In this document: in pieces, positions 34,323-42,537 of the stretch
Position numbering within the stretch: the stretch's first letter is position 1
Layout of the letters: each line of letters opens with the position of its first letter
DNA from: DASVWZ01 sp036392935
GTDB taxonomy: Bacteria > Acidobacteriota > Terriglobia > Terriglobales > Acidobacteriaceae
Reading direction: 5' to 3'
Assembly (NCBI GenBank): GCA_036392935.1
Contig: DASVWZ010000239.1
Location: 48,868 to 112,867 of the forward strand
Length of the DNA stretch: 64,000 bases
Notes under the pieces: generated by a model
What the model was told of the DNA's origin: nothing
The model's input: only the letters and a program-made list of their open reading frames with translations
Database searches by the model: none
Translations under genes and position numbers: made by a program

Positions 34323-35159
34323 TCACTTCGCCAGCTTCATCACCGTCTCCCGAGTCCGCCCCAGCGTAAACTCCAACGACTCCCGCGGAAACTTATTAAT
34401 GATCGGCGCAATCATCCACGCCACTGCACTCGGAATATCGCGGCTCAGCGAAATCGCTTCCAGTTGCACGTACACGCCGCCATCCCGCTGCAGCATGCGC
34501 CAGTAAGTATTCAGCCGCCACATGTAACCGCCATCGTCGCCCATGGGCTTGAGATATTCATCCTTCTGCCCATCGTTCTCCACCTGCTGAATGCGCGGGC
34601 TCGTCGATCGCGCTATCGCCCGGTCCGCCGCCGGATAGCTGTAGTCAATGTCGTAATCCGTATCCAGCACCACGGTAATAATTTTCTTGTCGCGCAGCCG
34701 CATGTACATCTTGAAGTGATCGCCGTTGTGCTCGAGCAGCTTCGACCGCTCCACCGACGGCGAATAATATTTCGCTCGATTGTCGTAGTCCTGCAGAAAA
34801 CTCACCGTTTGCTGCAGCGTGACTCCGGGAATAAACACCGTCCCGATCCAGTGATGAATCAACCCTCCCGGCGCATCGATCTTGCGCCCCTGCTCCAGCG
34901 TTTCCATCGCCGCAGAAACCACCTGGCCATTCTTGAGTTGCCCCAGCGCCGCCTCGCGATCGCCCGCCGACAACCCGTCAACGTACAAAAACGGCCCCGA
35001 CTTTATCTCGCTAGCCATCCTCTGCTCGCTGACCGCAATGTAGTGATCGTATCCAGCCACCGTCGCCGGCTGCAGTTGTTCGGCCCGGAGCAACGGAACA
35101 AAAACACCAACCGCAACCATCACTGCAACTTTCGCGGCTACGCTATCATGTCTCTTCAT
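34323..35159 (-). CDS. Exported START/SRPBCC-like protein
   Basis: A 278-residue protein beginning with a signal peptide (MKRHDSVAAKVAVMVAVGVFVPLLRA). The body has the look of a START-type helix-grip fold: GTVFIPGVTLQQTVSFLQDYDNR, FKMYMRLRDKKIITVVLDTDYDI, LNTYWRMLQRDGGVYVQLEAISLSRD. No catalytic residues are apparent; lipid or hydrophobic-ligand binding is the usual role. The start ATG (35159-35157) overlaps, in the sequence CATG, the ATG of the divergent winged-helix regulator. The frame stays open upstream to 35495, but only as the antisense of that gene. Confidence 0.7.
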   Translation of the reverse strand: MKRHDSVAAKVAVMVAVGVFVPLLRAEQLQPATVAGYDHYIAVSEQRMASEIKSGPFLYVDGLSAGDREAALGQLKNGQVVSAAMETLEQGRKIDAPGGLIHHWIGTVFIPGVTLQQTVSFLQDYDNRAKYYSPSVERSKLLEHNGDHFKMYMRLRDKKIITVVLDTDYDIDYSYPAADRAIARSTSPRIQQVENDGQKDEYLKPMGDDGGYMWRLNTYWRMLQRDGGVYVQLEAISLSRDIPSAVAWMIAPIINKFPRESLEFTLGRTRETVMKLAK

Positions 35160-36036
35160 GCCTGGGGAACCACCGACCATCTTCCGCTTCGGCGTCTTCG
35201 AAGCCGATACCGCCAGCGGAGAGCTGCGCAAATCCGGCGTCCGCTTGCGCGTGCAGGAACAGCCGTTCCAGGCACTGGTGCTCTTGCTCGAGCGCTCCGG
35301 CGACGTCGTCACCCGCGACGAACTCCGCCAAAAACTCTGGCCCTCCGACACCTTCGTCGATTTCGACCACAGCCTCAACACCATCATTAACAAGCTCCGC
35401 GAAGCCCTCGGCGACACCGCTTCCAACCCGCGCTTCATCGAAACCCTCGCCAAACGCGGATACCGTTTCCTCATCCCAGTAGAATCTGTCTCCAATCATC
35501 GCAGCCCCGGCGATTTGGCTCAAGAGGCGCATCCCAGCCTCGCGCCCGACGCGCCCGGGCCGCCAGCCCACATCGAAGAGCCACCCACTTCCCTGCTCAC
35601 CAGCCCGCGAGAACTTCCCGACGCGCCGCACGGATACGTCCGCATTTTTTTTCTGCTGATTCAGATCATGTATCTCTGCTTCTACATCGCCGCGCTGGCG
35701 CGCCTTGCGGCAATCCAGGAGCTGCTGGATCAATCCTTCGGCAGTGCCCTATGGATTACCATCATCCTCATCGTCTCCGCCGCCATCGGAATCCCGCTAC
35801 GCCTCTATCTTCTTTCCGCCGTCGCCTTCGACATCAAAGACCTCAGCCGAAAATTCCTCCGCATCTTCCCCGCAACCTTCCTCCTCGACGAACTCTGGGC
35901 GCTCGCTCCATTCCTCCTTGCCCCGCAAATCGGATTCGGCCTCGCCCTCGGCGTCACCGCCGCTCTCATCTATCTTCCCTTCGCCCAGCGCTCGCTCATG
36001 CTCATGCGCGCGAAAGCCAGAGCCCGCAAGCTCTAG
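35158..36036 (+). CDS. Membrane-integrated winged-helix regulator (Trans_reg_C plus four TM segments)
   Basis: A 292-residue protein. Residues 5-105 are an OmpR/CadC-type winged helix: FRFGVFEADTASGELRKSG, QEQPFQALVLLLE, DELRQKLWPSDTFVDFDHSLN, RFIETLAKRGYRFL. A Pro-rich linker (110-160) leads to four hydrophobic segments (about 161-280: FFLLIQIMYLCFYIAAL, ALWITIILIVSAAIGIPLRL, FLLDELWALAPFLLA, GFGLALGVTAALIYLPFA). There is no receiver domain, so it should act as a one-component membrane sensor like CadC/ToxR, with the multi-helix part as sensor. Its start overlaps that of the divergent START-like gene, an obvious candidate target. Confidence 0.85.
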   Translation: MPGEPPTIFRFGVFEADTASGELRKSGVRLRVQEQPFQALVLLLERSGDVVTRDELRQKLWPSDTFVDFDHSLNTIINKLREALGDTASNPRFIETLAKRGYRFLIPVESVSNHRSPGDLAQEAHPSLAPDAPGPPAHIEEPPTSLLTSPRELPDAPHGYVRIFFLLIQIMYLCFYIAALARLAAIQELLDQSFGSALWITIILIVSAAIGIPLRLYLLSAVAFDIKDLSRKFLRIFPATFLLDELWALAPFLLAPQIGFGLALGVTAALIYLPFAQRSLMLMRAKARARKL

Positions 36037-36455
36037 CTCTCGCACTCGCACTTGGCAGTCGACTCGAACACCCACCGGTCGCTCGCCGCAAAGTTGGCCA
36101 GCGCGCAGATCGCAATCGACGCAACATTCGCCACCATCACCGGCGCGCCAAACCACCCCACGAAACTCCGCATCAGCAGCAGGTTTCCCACCAGCGAAAT
36201 CGCCCCATTGCTCACATGAAACCGCAGCAACCGCCTCGCCGTCTCCGCGCCGCCCGCCCGGTCCGCCCAGGTAAAGCGCTGGTGCCACAAAAAGTTCTGC
36301 AGCACCGCCGCTTCCACTGCCACGGCCGTCGCCGCGAGATAATTCACCCGCATCGCCGTCAGCCCGCCCAGCACCGCCAGCTGCACGGCAATCCCCATGG
36401 CACCCACCAGCGAAAACTTCAACAGCCTCGATCCTCCCCGCAAAGCCCCGGTCAT
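36033..36455 (-). CDS. GtrA-family membrane protein
   Basis: A 140-residue protein with four membrane segments and the GtrA signature: LKFSLVGAMGIAVQLAVLGGL, then VAVEAAVLQNFLWHQRFTW and HVSNGAISLVGNLLLMR. GtrA proteins are thought to flip polyprenyl-phosphate sugars or otherwise assist surface-glycan synthesis. The start overlaps the stop of the CDP-alcohol transferase gene (ATGA), so the pair is coupled. The stop overlaps the convergent regulator gene by four bases. The C-terminal KCECES tail is unusual. Confidence 0.85.
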   Translation of the reverse strand: MTGALRGGSRLLKFSLVGAMGIAVQLAVLGGLTAMRVNYLAATAVAVEAAVLQNFLWHQRFTWADRAGGAETARRLLRFHVSNGAISLVGNLLLMRSFVGWFGAPVMVANVASIAICALANFAASDRWVFESTAKCECES

Positions 36456-37168
36456 GTCAGCCGCTCCTCACCATAAAGCTGCGCCGTGTGCCGAATCGCC
36501 GAAACCACCAACATCGCGCCCATGCCGGCAATCGCAATCAACCCGCCCACGTCAAACAGCATCACCCGATAACCCAACACCTTAATCGCCGGATGCCACA
36601 ACAACGCCAGATTCCCCGCCGCCAACAGTATCCGAATCTCCGTCGGCCCAAACTTCCAGTACGAAAGCTGAAACCGCCCCAGCGTATACGTCGCCAGATA
36701 CGACTCAGTCGATAGCATCAGAAACATCACCAGCATCACCAGCGCGATCGCCGGACGCACATACCCCGACAGCGCCATTCCGCCCATCAGAAAAAACGCG
36801 CCCACCGCATCAATAATGTGGTCCACATAAAATCCGTACCGCGGCCGCTGCTGATCCCGCACCCGAGCCAGCGTTCCATCCAGGCTGTCGCCCAGCCAGT
36901 TCAAGGCCAGAAACACGATGCCTGCAATCAGCGTCAGCGGGTTCCACCAGGCCAGCGCGTAGCAGACTCCCGCCAGTATCTGCGACACAAATCCCAAGAT
37001 CGTCAGATGGTCCGAGTTAATCCATCGCGGCGTTCGTTCCGCCATCCAGATCAGCGCCCGCTTCTCCGCCGACGCTACAAAGCTCTGCTGAATCCGCGTC
37101 GCCGCCGCAAACCCAACTCTTTCCGCTCGAACCTGCCCACCAGCCTGCGAAATCATTGTCGTTGCCAT
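36452..37168 (-). CDS. CDP-alcohol phosphatidyltransferase family protein
   Basis: A 238-residue membrane enzyme that transfers a CDP-linked phospho-alcohol group in lipid synthesis. The diagnostic motif DSLDGTLARVRDQQRPRYG followed by FYVDHIID (about 97-123) is complete, with all metal-binding Asp residues. About six membrane helices follow. ATG 37168 is chosen because AAGGAGGGA lies seven bases upstream; the frame is open to 37273 without such a site. The lipid product is unknown; the coupled GtrA suggests a surface or glycolipid context. Confidence 0.88.
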   Translation of the reverse strand: MATTMISQAGGQVRAERVGFAAATRIQQSFVASAEKRALIWMAERTPRWINSDHLTILGFVSQILAGVCYALAWWNPLTLIAGIVFLALNWLGDSLDGTLARVRDQQRPRYGFYVDHIIDAVGAFFLMGGMALSGYVRPAIALVMLVMFLMLSTESYLATYTLGRFQLSYWKFGPTEIRILLAAGNLALLWHPAIKVLGYRVMLFDVGGLIAIAGMGAMLVVSAIRHTAQLYGEERLT

Positions 37169-37303
37169 CTGATTCCCTCCTTGCAGGCCCAAATCTCTCA
37201 CACCCGCCAAAACCCAACAATGCACCCCAGGTAAAACCCGTCCCACAAAAATCTCACCAGCCAACTCACACAAAACTCAGGACTAACCTCACAACCTCAA
37301 CCC

Positions 37304-37329
37304 AAAAAAGAAACCCTCCCGGGGGAGGG
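37304..37329 (-). terminator. Intrinsic terminator of the cold-shock gene
   Basis: On the minus strand CCCTCC / GGAGGG forms a stem with a CCCG loop, followed by TTTCTTTTTT. It lies about 30 bp after the cold-shock stop codon. Confidence 0.75.
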
Positions 37330-37360
37330 GAGGGAGGGTGAAGAATACAGATAGATTGGC

Positions 37361-37564
37361 TTATGCGCGGGCTACGTTCGCTGCCTGAAAACCTTTCGGT
37401 CCTTTCAGCAGGTCGAACTCCACGGTCTCACCTTCATTCAACGTCCGGTAACCGTTCTCCTGTATCGCGGAGAAGTGCACAAACACATCCTCTCCGGTGG
37501 AGCGCTGGATAAAACCATATCCTTTAGCCCCGTTGAACCACTTCACTATACCCTTCTCTCTCAC
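37361..37564 (-). CDS. Cold-shock domain protein
   Basis: A 67-residue CspA-type RNA chaperone. The whole protein is one OB-fold: GIVKWFNGAKGYGFIQR holds RNP1 (KGYGFI, about 14-19) and VFVHFSAI holds RNP2 (about 27-31); FDLLKGPKGFQAANV ends the fold. It binds single-stranded RNA and melts structure, at low temperature or constitutively. The 5' region is long before any other gene, as expected for a csp leader, but I cannot show a thermosensor. A terminator follows. Confidence 0.95.
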   Translation of the reverse strand: MREKGIVKWFNGAKGYGFIQRSTGEDVFVHFSAIQENGYRTLNEGETVEFDLLKGPKGFQAANVARA

Positions 37565-37994
37565 AAAAACTCCTTTCGCCTCTGTTGAAGTTAAGGTCCG
37601 CCATCTCTGTGAGGCGCACGCCCCATCGCAAAATGCCGTGACCTGCGGTTAAAGCTTCGACGGCCGCAGAACCTGGACGCAACAGAAAGGCCCCGGAGTC
37701 TTGCGCCATGCGGGAGCGCGGCGCAAATCTCGGGAGCCTATCTAAATCACGCGAGTTTCAACTGCTGTCACGAAACGTCAACCTACGTAACCAATATCGC
37801 TGCACTACCAGCGCAACGCGCACGTATCTTAGACAGGAACTTTAAAAATGGCAAGCGCGATTTTGCCCCACAAACAGGGCGATCTCCCATCCTCCCGCCC
37901 AATCTCCCCACCGCAGCCCTTTTGGCTCCCGCCGTACCTGTACCGCTGGATCATATCCGCCGCTGCAAGTATTTGATAATATTGGAGAAATTCC
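37565..37994. other. Intergenic region between csp and the BrkB-family gene
   Basis: 430 bp. The left half is the probable promoter and leader of the minus-strand csp gene; the right half leads to the plus-strand BrkB-family gene. Short open frames here have no coding character. No clear promoter hexamers or palindromes stand out. Confidence 0.5.
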
Positions 37995-38882
37995 GTGAGC
38001 ATCACGCCCACAACTCAGCCCAGTTCGAAGCCGCTAAAGCCCCTTGTGCCCTCGCAAACCGCGACCGCCAACGAATACGGCGGCCTGCTCGCCGACGCCG
38101 TCAAATACCTCATGCGCACTGACGTTCACACCTTCGCCTTCTCCGTCGCTGCCAACGCCATCCTGTCTTTCTTTCCGTTCGTGCTGCTGCTTCTTACCAT
38201 CATTCGCTACGTCTTCCACTCCCACGTCATGGACGAAGTCGTCACCGACCTGCTCCGCGACTATCTCCCCGCCGGCCAAGACTTCGTCATCCGCAACCTC
38301 AACGCCCTCGTCGGCGCCCACAAGCGCGCCCAGATCTATTCCCTGCTCATCCTGCTCGTCACCTCCACCGGAGTCTTCATGCCGCTCGAAGTCGCACTCA
38401 ACCGCGTCTGGCACTTCCCCACCAACCGCTCCTATCTCGGCAATCAACTCACAGCTCTCGGTCTCGCCTTCGCCAGCGGCACCCTGGCGCTGCTCTCCAT
38501 CGCGCTCACCGCCGGCAACGTCGTTCTGCTTCGCACCATGACCTTCGGCCACGACATTTTCATCGCCCGCCTCGTCGGATACCTCATCATGAAAGTCTTC
38601 GCCATCGGCGCCAGCATCGCCATCTTTTTTCTGATCTACTGGCTTCTGCCCAACGGCAAAGTTCCCGCGCGCTCCGTCCTTCCCGCCGCCGTCATCATGG
38701 GATTGCTCTCCGAACTCCTCAAATACGCCTACATCCTGGCGCTGCCGCGTTTGAATTTTCAGGAAGTCTACGGCCCCTTCTCGCTCTCCGTCAGCATGAT
38801 GTTCTGGGCCTTCCTCTCCGGATTGCTGCTCCTCACCGGCGCCTATCTCTCCGCCGAACGCCACGTCCGCCGCATGGCGTAA
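37995..38882 (+). CDS. YihY/BrkB-family membrane protein
   Basis: A 295-residue polytopic protein (GTG start) with about six hydrophobic segments: AFSVAANAILSFFPFVLLLL, YSLLILLVTSTGVFMPLEVA, LGLAFASGTLALLSIALTAG, LIMKVFAIGASIAIFFLIYWLLP and SVSMMFWAFLSGLLLLTGAYL. The pattern F-S-V-A-A-N-A-I-L-S-F-F-P, the ALNRVW motif and the final F.EVYGPFS.S form are characteristic of YihY/BrkB. The old 'ribonuclease BN' name is wrong for this family; the role (transport or envelope) is open. It is a single gene. Confidence 0.88.
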   Translation: MSITPTTQPSSKPLKPLVPSQTATANEYGGLLADAVKYLMRTDVHTFAFSVAANAILSFFPFVLLLLTIIRYVFHSHVMDEVVTDLLRDYLPAGQDFVIRNLNALVGAHKRAQIYSLLILLVTSTGVFMPLEVALNRVWHFPTNRSYLGNQLTALGLAFASGTLALLSIALTAGNVVLLRTMTFGHDIFIARLVGYLIMKVFAIGASIAIFFLIYWLLPNGKVPARSVLPAAVIMGLLSELLKYAYILALPRLNFQEVYGPFSLSVSMMFWAFLSGLLLLTGAYLSAERHVRRMA

Positions 38883-39046
38883 AACTCCCGGCTGCCCCAC
38901 TCCTCGTGCCCATTGACGCAACCCCGACACTACCTCAATCGCTCGGGGATTTTGAGCGCTATCGCCTGTTAACAACACTTATGGCGTCGGTGCGCGATGT
39001 CTTCGATGCATCCCAAGAAAGAGGGTCTTGCTTGCAGCTAGCGATT

Positions 39047-40285
39047 TCACTGGGGCGAGGCGACGGTCGAGAGTTCAAAGATGGCGCCGTAGCCATACTC
39101 GCCTCCGAGGACGAGGCTGCCATATAGGTTGCCCTGCTGGTCGATGACGAGGTCGCCTTCGGGGACACAGCCGTCGTTGCCCTCACCGAAGACGTGAAGC
39201 ACACTGTACTGCCATTTGTCGTTGCCGGTGGGTGCAAGCTTGTAGAGCACACCACAGCTATTGGGCCCACCCCCGTAGTCAGTGGTCCCGTAGAGGCTGC
39301 CATCTCTACCCATCACCACGCCCGTATTAGGCTCATAGCCAAGCGCGCCGCCTTTGAAGTCGTACAGAATCGTGTACGTCCATCCGCCGCTGTTTCTTGG
39401 CGAGAGCCTGAAGATAACCCCGCCGCAGCAGCCGCCGCCTGCGGTGGTGCCGTAGAGCGATCCGGCGCTGTCCATGTAGAGTGCGCCCCAACCGGGCATG
39501 GTCCCGTCGCTGGCTTTGTCGTTAAAGCGGTGTAGGATTGCCTCCTTCCACTTACCGTCGGGTTCTGGGGAAAGCTCGTAAACTGTGCCGCAGCTTGAGC
39601 TGCCGCACTGGTTGCCGCCGTACTCGGTTGTGCCGTAGAGGTTCCCTCTATCATCACGAATCACGCCCGCGAAGGGGTCGTAACCATCGCCATCTTGGCC
39701 TAGGAATTCGTGCAGCACACTGTACTTCCAGCCATCCGGCTCCGGCTCTAGCTCGTATGTTGCGGCCGCGGTACCATAGAGCTTCCCCGCGTTGCTTATT
39801 ACCACCCCTGACTCCGGGCAGCAACCTTGGGCGTCTCCGGGGAAGCTGTAGAGGACTTTCTCGCTCCAGCCGTCGCGCAGGGGCGCGAGCTTCCAGACGG
39901 TGCCGTTTTTCTCGGTTCCACCCCAAGTCGTCGTGCCCAGCAGGGTGCCGTCGCTCGCGACAGTAACGCCACCCGTGGGGCCGAGCCCGTCGGCGCCCCC
40001 CTGAAAGCTGTAGAGGATGTCCTCGGCCCAAGTGGTGCCTTTTCGGCTAATCTTGAACAAGAGGCCACACCCGTTTGTGCACGGCCCCGTGCCTCCTCCG
40101 CCGGAAGCGCCATAGACGGCGCCATCGTTCCCCACACTCACGCCGCCCCACGGCGCGTTGCCGTCTGCGCCGTTGAAGTTGAAAAGAACCTTGTATTCTG
40201 GAGCAGCCTGTGCCGCCACGCATAGCCCGAAAATGAGGACGGTGACGCGAAGTCTTTGGATCGTTGCCCGCCGTTTCCGCGCCAT
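39047..40285 (-). CDS. Secreted GloVer-type repeat protein
   Basis: A 412-residue exported protein: signal peptide (VTVLIFGLCVAAQAAP) followed by about eight tandem repeats of roughly 45 residues, each with a core like DGTLLGTTTWGG, GNLYGTTEYGG, GSLYGTTAGGG, GSLYGTTDYGG or GNLYGSLVLGG and an intervening L.SF.G. This is the choice-of-anchor 'GloVer' repeat seen chiefly in Acidobacteria and relatives; the repeats are expected to form a beta-propeller. No function is known. Lengths of the repeats are irregular. It stands alone and is transcribed away from the decayed phosphoesterase. Confidence 0.85.
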   Translation of the reverse strand: MARKRRATIQRLRVTVLIFGLCVAAQAAPEYKVLFNFNGADGNAPWGGVSVGNDGAVYGASGGGGTGPCTNGCGLLFKISRKGTTWAEDILYSFQGGADGLGPTGGVTVASDGTLLGTTTWGGTEKNGTVWKLAPLRDGWSEKVLYSFPGDAQGCCPESGVVISNAGKLYGTAAATYELEPEPDGWKYSVLHEFLGQDGDGYDPFAGVIRDDRGNLYGTTEYGGNQCGSSSCGTVYELSPEPDGKWKEAILHRFNDKASDGTMPGWGALYMDSAGSLYGTTAGGGCCGGVIFRLSPRNSGGWTYTILYDFKGGALGYEPNTGVVMGRDGSLYGTTDYGGGPNSCGVLYKLAPTGNDKWQYSVLHVFGEGNDGCVPEGDLVIDQQGNLYGSLVLGGEYGYGAIFELSTVASPQ

Positions 40286-40368
40286 GAGGCGCCTCCTTCC
40301 GGTCTGTTAGTCAGTTTGGCACGGCGGGCGCCGGATTAAAAGCGCCATGCCGCCGTGCGAGCCCCGCG

Positions 40369-40985
40369 TCAATCGCTGCTCTCAATCTCGTCGTCGTCGG
40401 CGTCCTGTGGATACGTTCCCTTAAAGCAGCCCGTCTGGCTTGGGACATGGAAGCAGCTGGGCTGGTATTTCGCGCCTTGGATCCCCTCGAAGCTGTGGTA
40501 TCCGGCGCTGCTGAAGTTGAAGAAGTCCTCAAGCGAGTATGCGCAAGTGGGACAGGTCGGCTTTGCGTCCATGGCGAGATAGTCAGCATATTGCCAAGAG
40601 GAGCTCTGGCTGATGCCGTACTGGCTAAGATAAGCGTCGTTGGTGCCGAATGCGTATTCGATGAAGTTCAACATGCTGCCGAAGTCGTGGCAGTAGGGCC
40701 CGGGACAGCTCGGGGAAGATCCCAGCAGGTGTAAAGGGTCTGGCCCGTAAGCTGCTGGTAGCCGGGTGGGTTCAGGCATTTATCGTTTGTTGGGCTGCCG
40801 ACGGGCGACACGCGGCCGCCGTTGCTCGCGAGTACCGAGTCCTGGTTGAAGAGGTTATCTGGCGTGCGATTCTCCTGGATCACGATTACTACGTGCTGGA
40901 CGTACTGGGAGAGGTTGGTCTGCGCGGCGGCGCCTGTTGACGAGAGCGCAAGCGTGAAGAGAAACAGCGCAGTGGAAAGTTTCAT
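40369..40985 (-). pseudogene. Remnant of a secreted phosphoesterase (phospholipase C-like) gene
   Basis: Two overlapping frames carry the two ends of one protein. The upstream one (40985-40668) has a signal peptide (MKLSTALFLFTLALSSTGAAA) and the family N-terminus VQHVVIVIQENRTPDNLF; it ends with a stop soon after TCWDLP. The downstream one (40779-40369), in another frame, has YCHDFGSMLNFIEYAFG, YADYLAMD and LEDFFNF, which match the C-terminal part of the same acidobacterial phosphoesterase family. Intact members are about 500 residues, so some 300 residues including most metal ligands are missing. This looks like an internal deletion plus a frame shift near 40700-40730. Confidence 0.75.
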
Positions 40986-41592
40986 ACGGCCTCCTGAAAT
41001 TCAGCCCCCGACTTCGGGGATTGGTAGGGTGGACCGTTGTTGATTCAGTTAGCGACGAGACTGCCCCGGGGACATGTACGGCAGGAACTATACCACAGTT
41101 ACGGCACTGTTCTCATTGCGAAAAACCGGCCAGGGTCCGGCGCCTGGGTATGGTGTGGCTGGCCTGAGGGAGACGCTTCCGGTCAAATGGCGATAAATCC
41201 TGATTACGCTCAAAACCCCTACCCCTTGGCCCAAGACCGCCACCACCCCCTTTTCCACAGCCTACCTGCGCACCGTATTGTTCATCCCTCACAATTTCAC
41301 TGTGACCGCCGCCACAGACTCCGCTTTCCCTTTTTGGCACCATACCTACGGCACGCCCAAGGTTAGCCCGGAGCCAACGACCGACGACTGACGACTGACG
41401 ACTGACGACTGAAAACTGATGACTGATGACTGATGACTAAGTTCTTTCTTTTCTAGATTTTGACTGTTTTTGCTCTTTAGAATCAAGATTTTACCGGGAA
41501 TCAAAAAAATCGCCCCAATGGAATCAAGTATTTACGCAATTCCGCAACACAAAAAAGTGTTAGATAGTAGTAAACACACGAGGAAACCAGCC
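40986..41592. other. Intergenic region with heptamer array and AT-rich leader
   Basis: About 600 bp without a convincing gene; a 110-codon frame at 41037 has no recognisable content. From about 41440 the base composition turns AT-rich, probably the promoter and leader of the gene at 41593. A tandem heptamer array occupies 41377-41440. Confidence 0.5.
41377..41440. repeat. Tandem heptamer array, left copy
   Basis: Seven-base units ACTGACG repeated four times, then ACTGATG-type units four times. The same units occur at 42281-42352, so the two arrays bracket the gene between them. Confidence 0.85.
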
Positions 41593-42255
41593 ATGACAAA
41601 ACATCTCGAAATGAAGCCCGAAGCAAAGCCCGCAACCCACGTCCGCCAGTGCAACTACGTCAAAACCAACGGCCTCCGCTGCGGATGCCCCGCCCTCAAA
41701 GACAGCTACACCTGCTTTTTCCACAGCGCCGCCATCAACCGCCGCGCCGATCCACATAGCTTTTCCCTCCCTCTGCTCGAAGACCGCTATGCCATCCAGG
41801 TCGCCATCATGCACGTCATCGACCTCTATTCCAGGCGCCAGATCAGCGAGCAAGCCGTTTCTGTCTATACCAAACTGCTCTCGCTCGCCGTGCGCAACGG
41901 ACGCAACCTCGACTTCGACTCCAAAGAAGCCCGCGCCGCCATGGTCACGGATCTCGACCACGCCCAGCCCTCCGCCCGCCGTGCCGTAGGCCTGCCAGGC
42001 CTTCAGCAGAACAACGCCAGCCAGACTGGCCCGCAGCCCGCGCAGCCCAAGCCGCCGCAACCAGCGCCGCAACCCGTCGCCGCAAACGCAGCCAAGCAAC
42101 CGCAAGATTCGCAACGAAAAGTTCAATCGGGAGGGCACGGCTTCAGCCGTGCCGTACAGGACCCCAACGTGATCGCGGCTTTAGCCGCCGAGGGCGAACG
42201 CGGAGCCGCCGAAGCCCTGGCCATCGCCAAGCAACTCCTCGAAGCCGCCAGTTGA
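41593..42255 (+). CDS. Hypothetical protein with a Cys/His cluster
   Basis: A 220-residue protein. The start at 41593 has GAGG ten bases upstream and follows an AT-rich leader; the frame is open from 41470. Residues about 18-45 form a Cys/His cluster, C-N-Y-V-x8-C-G-C-P-A and CFFHS, likely binding one zinc. The middle (about 50-115) is helical (LEDRYAIQVAIMHVIDLYSRRQ). The C-terminal third is a Pro/Gln/Ala-rich linker interrupted by GGHGFSRAVQ, which is the translation of a REP-like palindrome in the DNA. I recall similar Cys/His proteins in several Acidobacteria, of unknown function. It is flanked by heptamer arrays. Confidence 0.65.
   Translation: MTKHLEMKPEAKPATHVRQCNYVKTNGLRCGCPALKDSYTCFFHSAAINRRADPHSFSLPLLEDRYAIQVAIMHVIDLYSRRQISEQAVSVYTKLLSLAVRNGRNLDFDSKEARAAMVTDLDHAQPSARRAVGLPGLQQNNASQTGPQPAQPKPPQPAPQPVAANAAKQPQDSQRKVQSGGHGFSRAVQDPNVIAALAAEGERGAAEALAIAKQLLEAAS
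42134..42153. repeat. REP-like palindrome inside a coding region
   Basis: A perfect nine-base inverted repeat (GGCACGGCT / AGCCGTGCC) around TC. It is translated in frame as part of the low-complexity tail of the preceding hypothetical protein. The form matches short dispersed palindromes common in acidobacterial genomes. Confidence 0.65.
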
Positions 42256-42280
42256 TGCGCAGCAACCGCTACGGCACTAT

Positions 42281-42352
42281 ATGACTGATGACTGACGACT
42301 GACGACTGATGACTGACGACTGACGACCAACGACGAACGAACAACGAACGAC
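42281..42352. repeat. Tandem heptamer array, right copy
   Basis: Repeated ACTGATG / ACTGACG units followed by decaying CGACGAACG-type units, in the same orientation as the array at 41377. It begins 25 bp after the stop of the flanked gene. Confidence 0.85.
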
Positions 42353-42537
42353 GGCTTTTGCGTACGACGTCCTGCCAACGACGCGCATCTGCGGCAGAAC
42401 CATTCCTTCCACCTGTGAAAATGTCCGCACATCACAGGCGCCACGTGACCACTGACACAGACAGCCGCACGCTCCGGCGATAGCATCGGTCTCTCCCTTC
42501 CCGTCAGAAGGCTGGCCTCCACCATTTCGAGGCCGCG

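Noticed and set aside
33538..34506. A 322-codon open frame covering the uracil-DNA glycosylase on the opposite strand
   Set aside because: The product is an Arg/His/Gln-rich shadow; the glycosylase motifs on the minus strand are decisive.
35160..35495. N-terminal extension of the START-like protein up to 35495
   Set aside because: The extra residues are the antisense of the winged-helix domain, and the signal peptide begins exactly at ATG 35159.
38034..38978. A 314-codon open frame antisense to the BrkB-family gene
   Set aside because: Composition is Gly/Glu/Asp-rich with no secondary-structure pattern, and the opposite strand encodes a clear membrane protein.
41037..41366. A 109-codon open frame between the decayed phosphoesterase and the heptamer array
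   Set aside because: No ribosome site, no recognisable composition and no homologue pattern; it looks like chance in a gene-poor stretch.
41377..42352. CRISPR-like arrays
   Set aside because: The repeats are contiguous seven-base units without spacers, so these are simple tandem arrays, not CRISPR.
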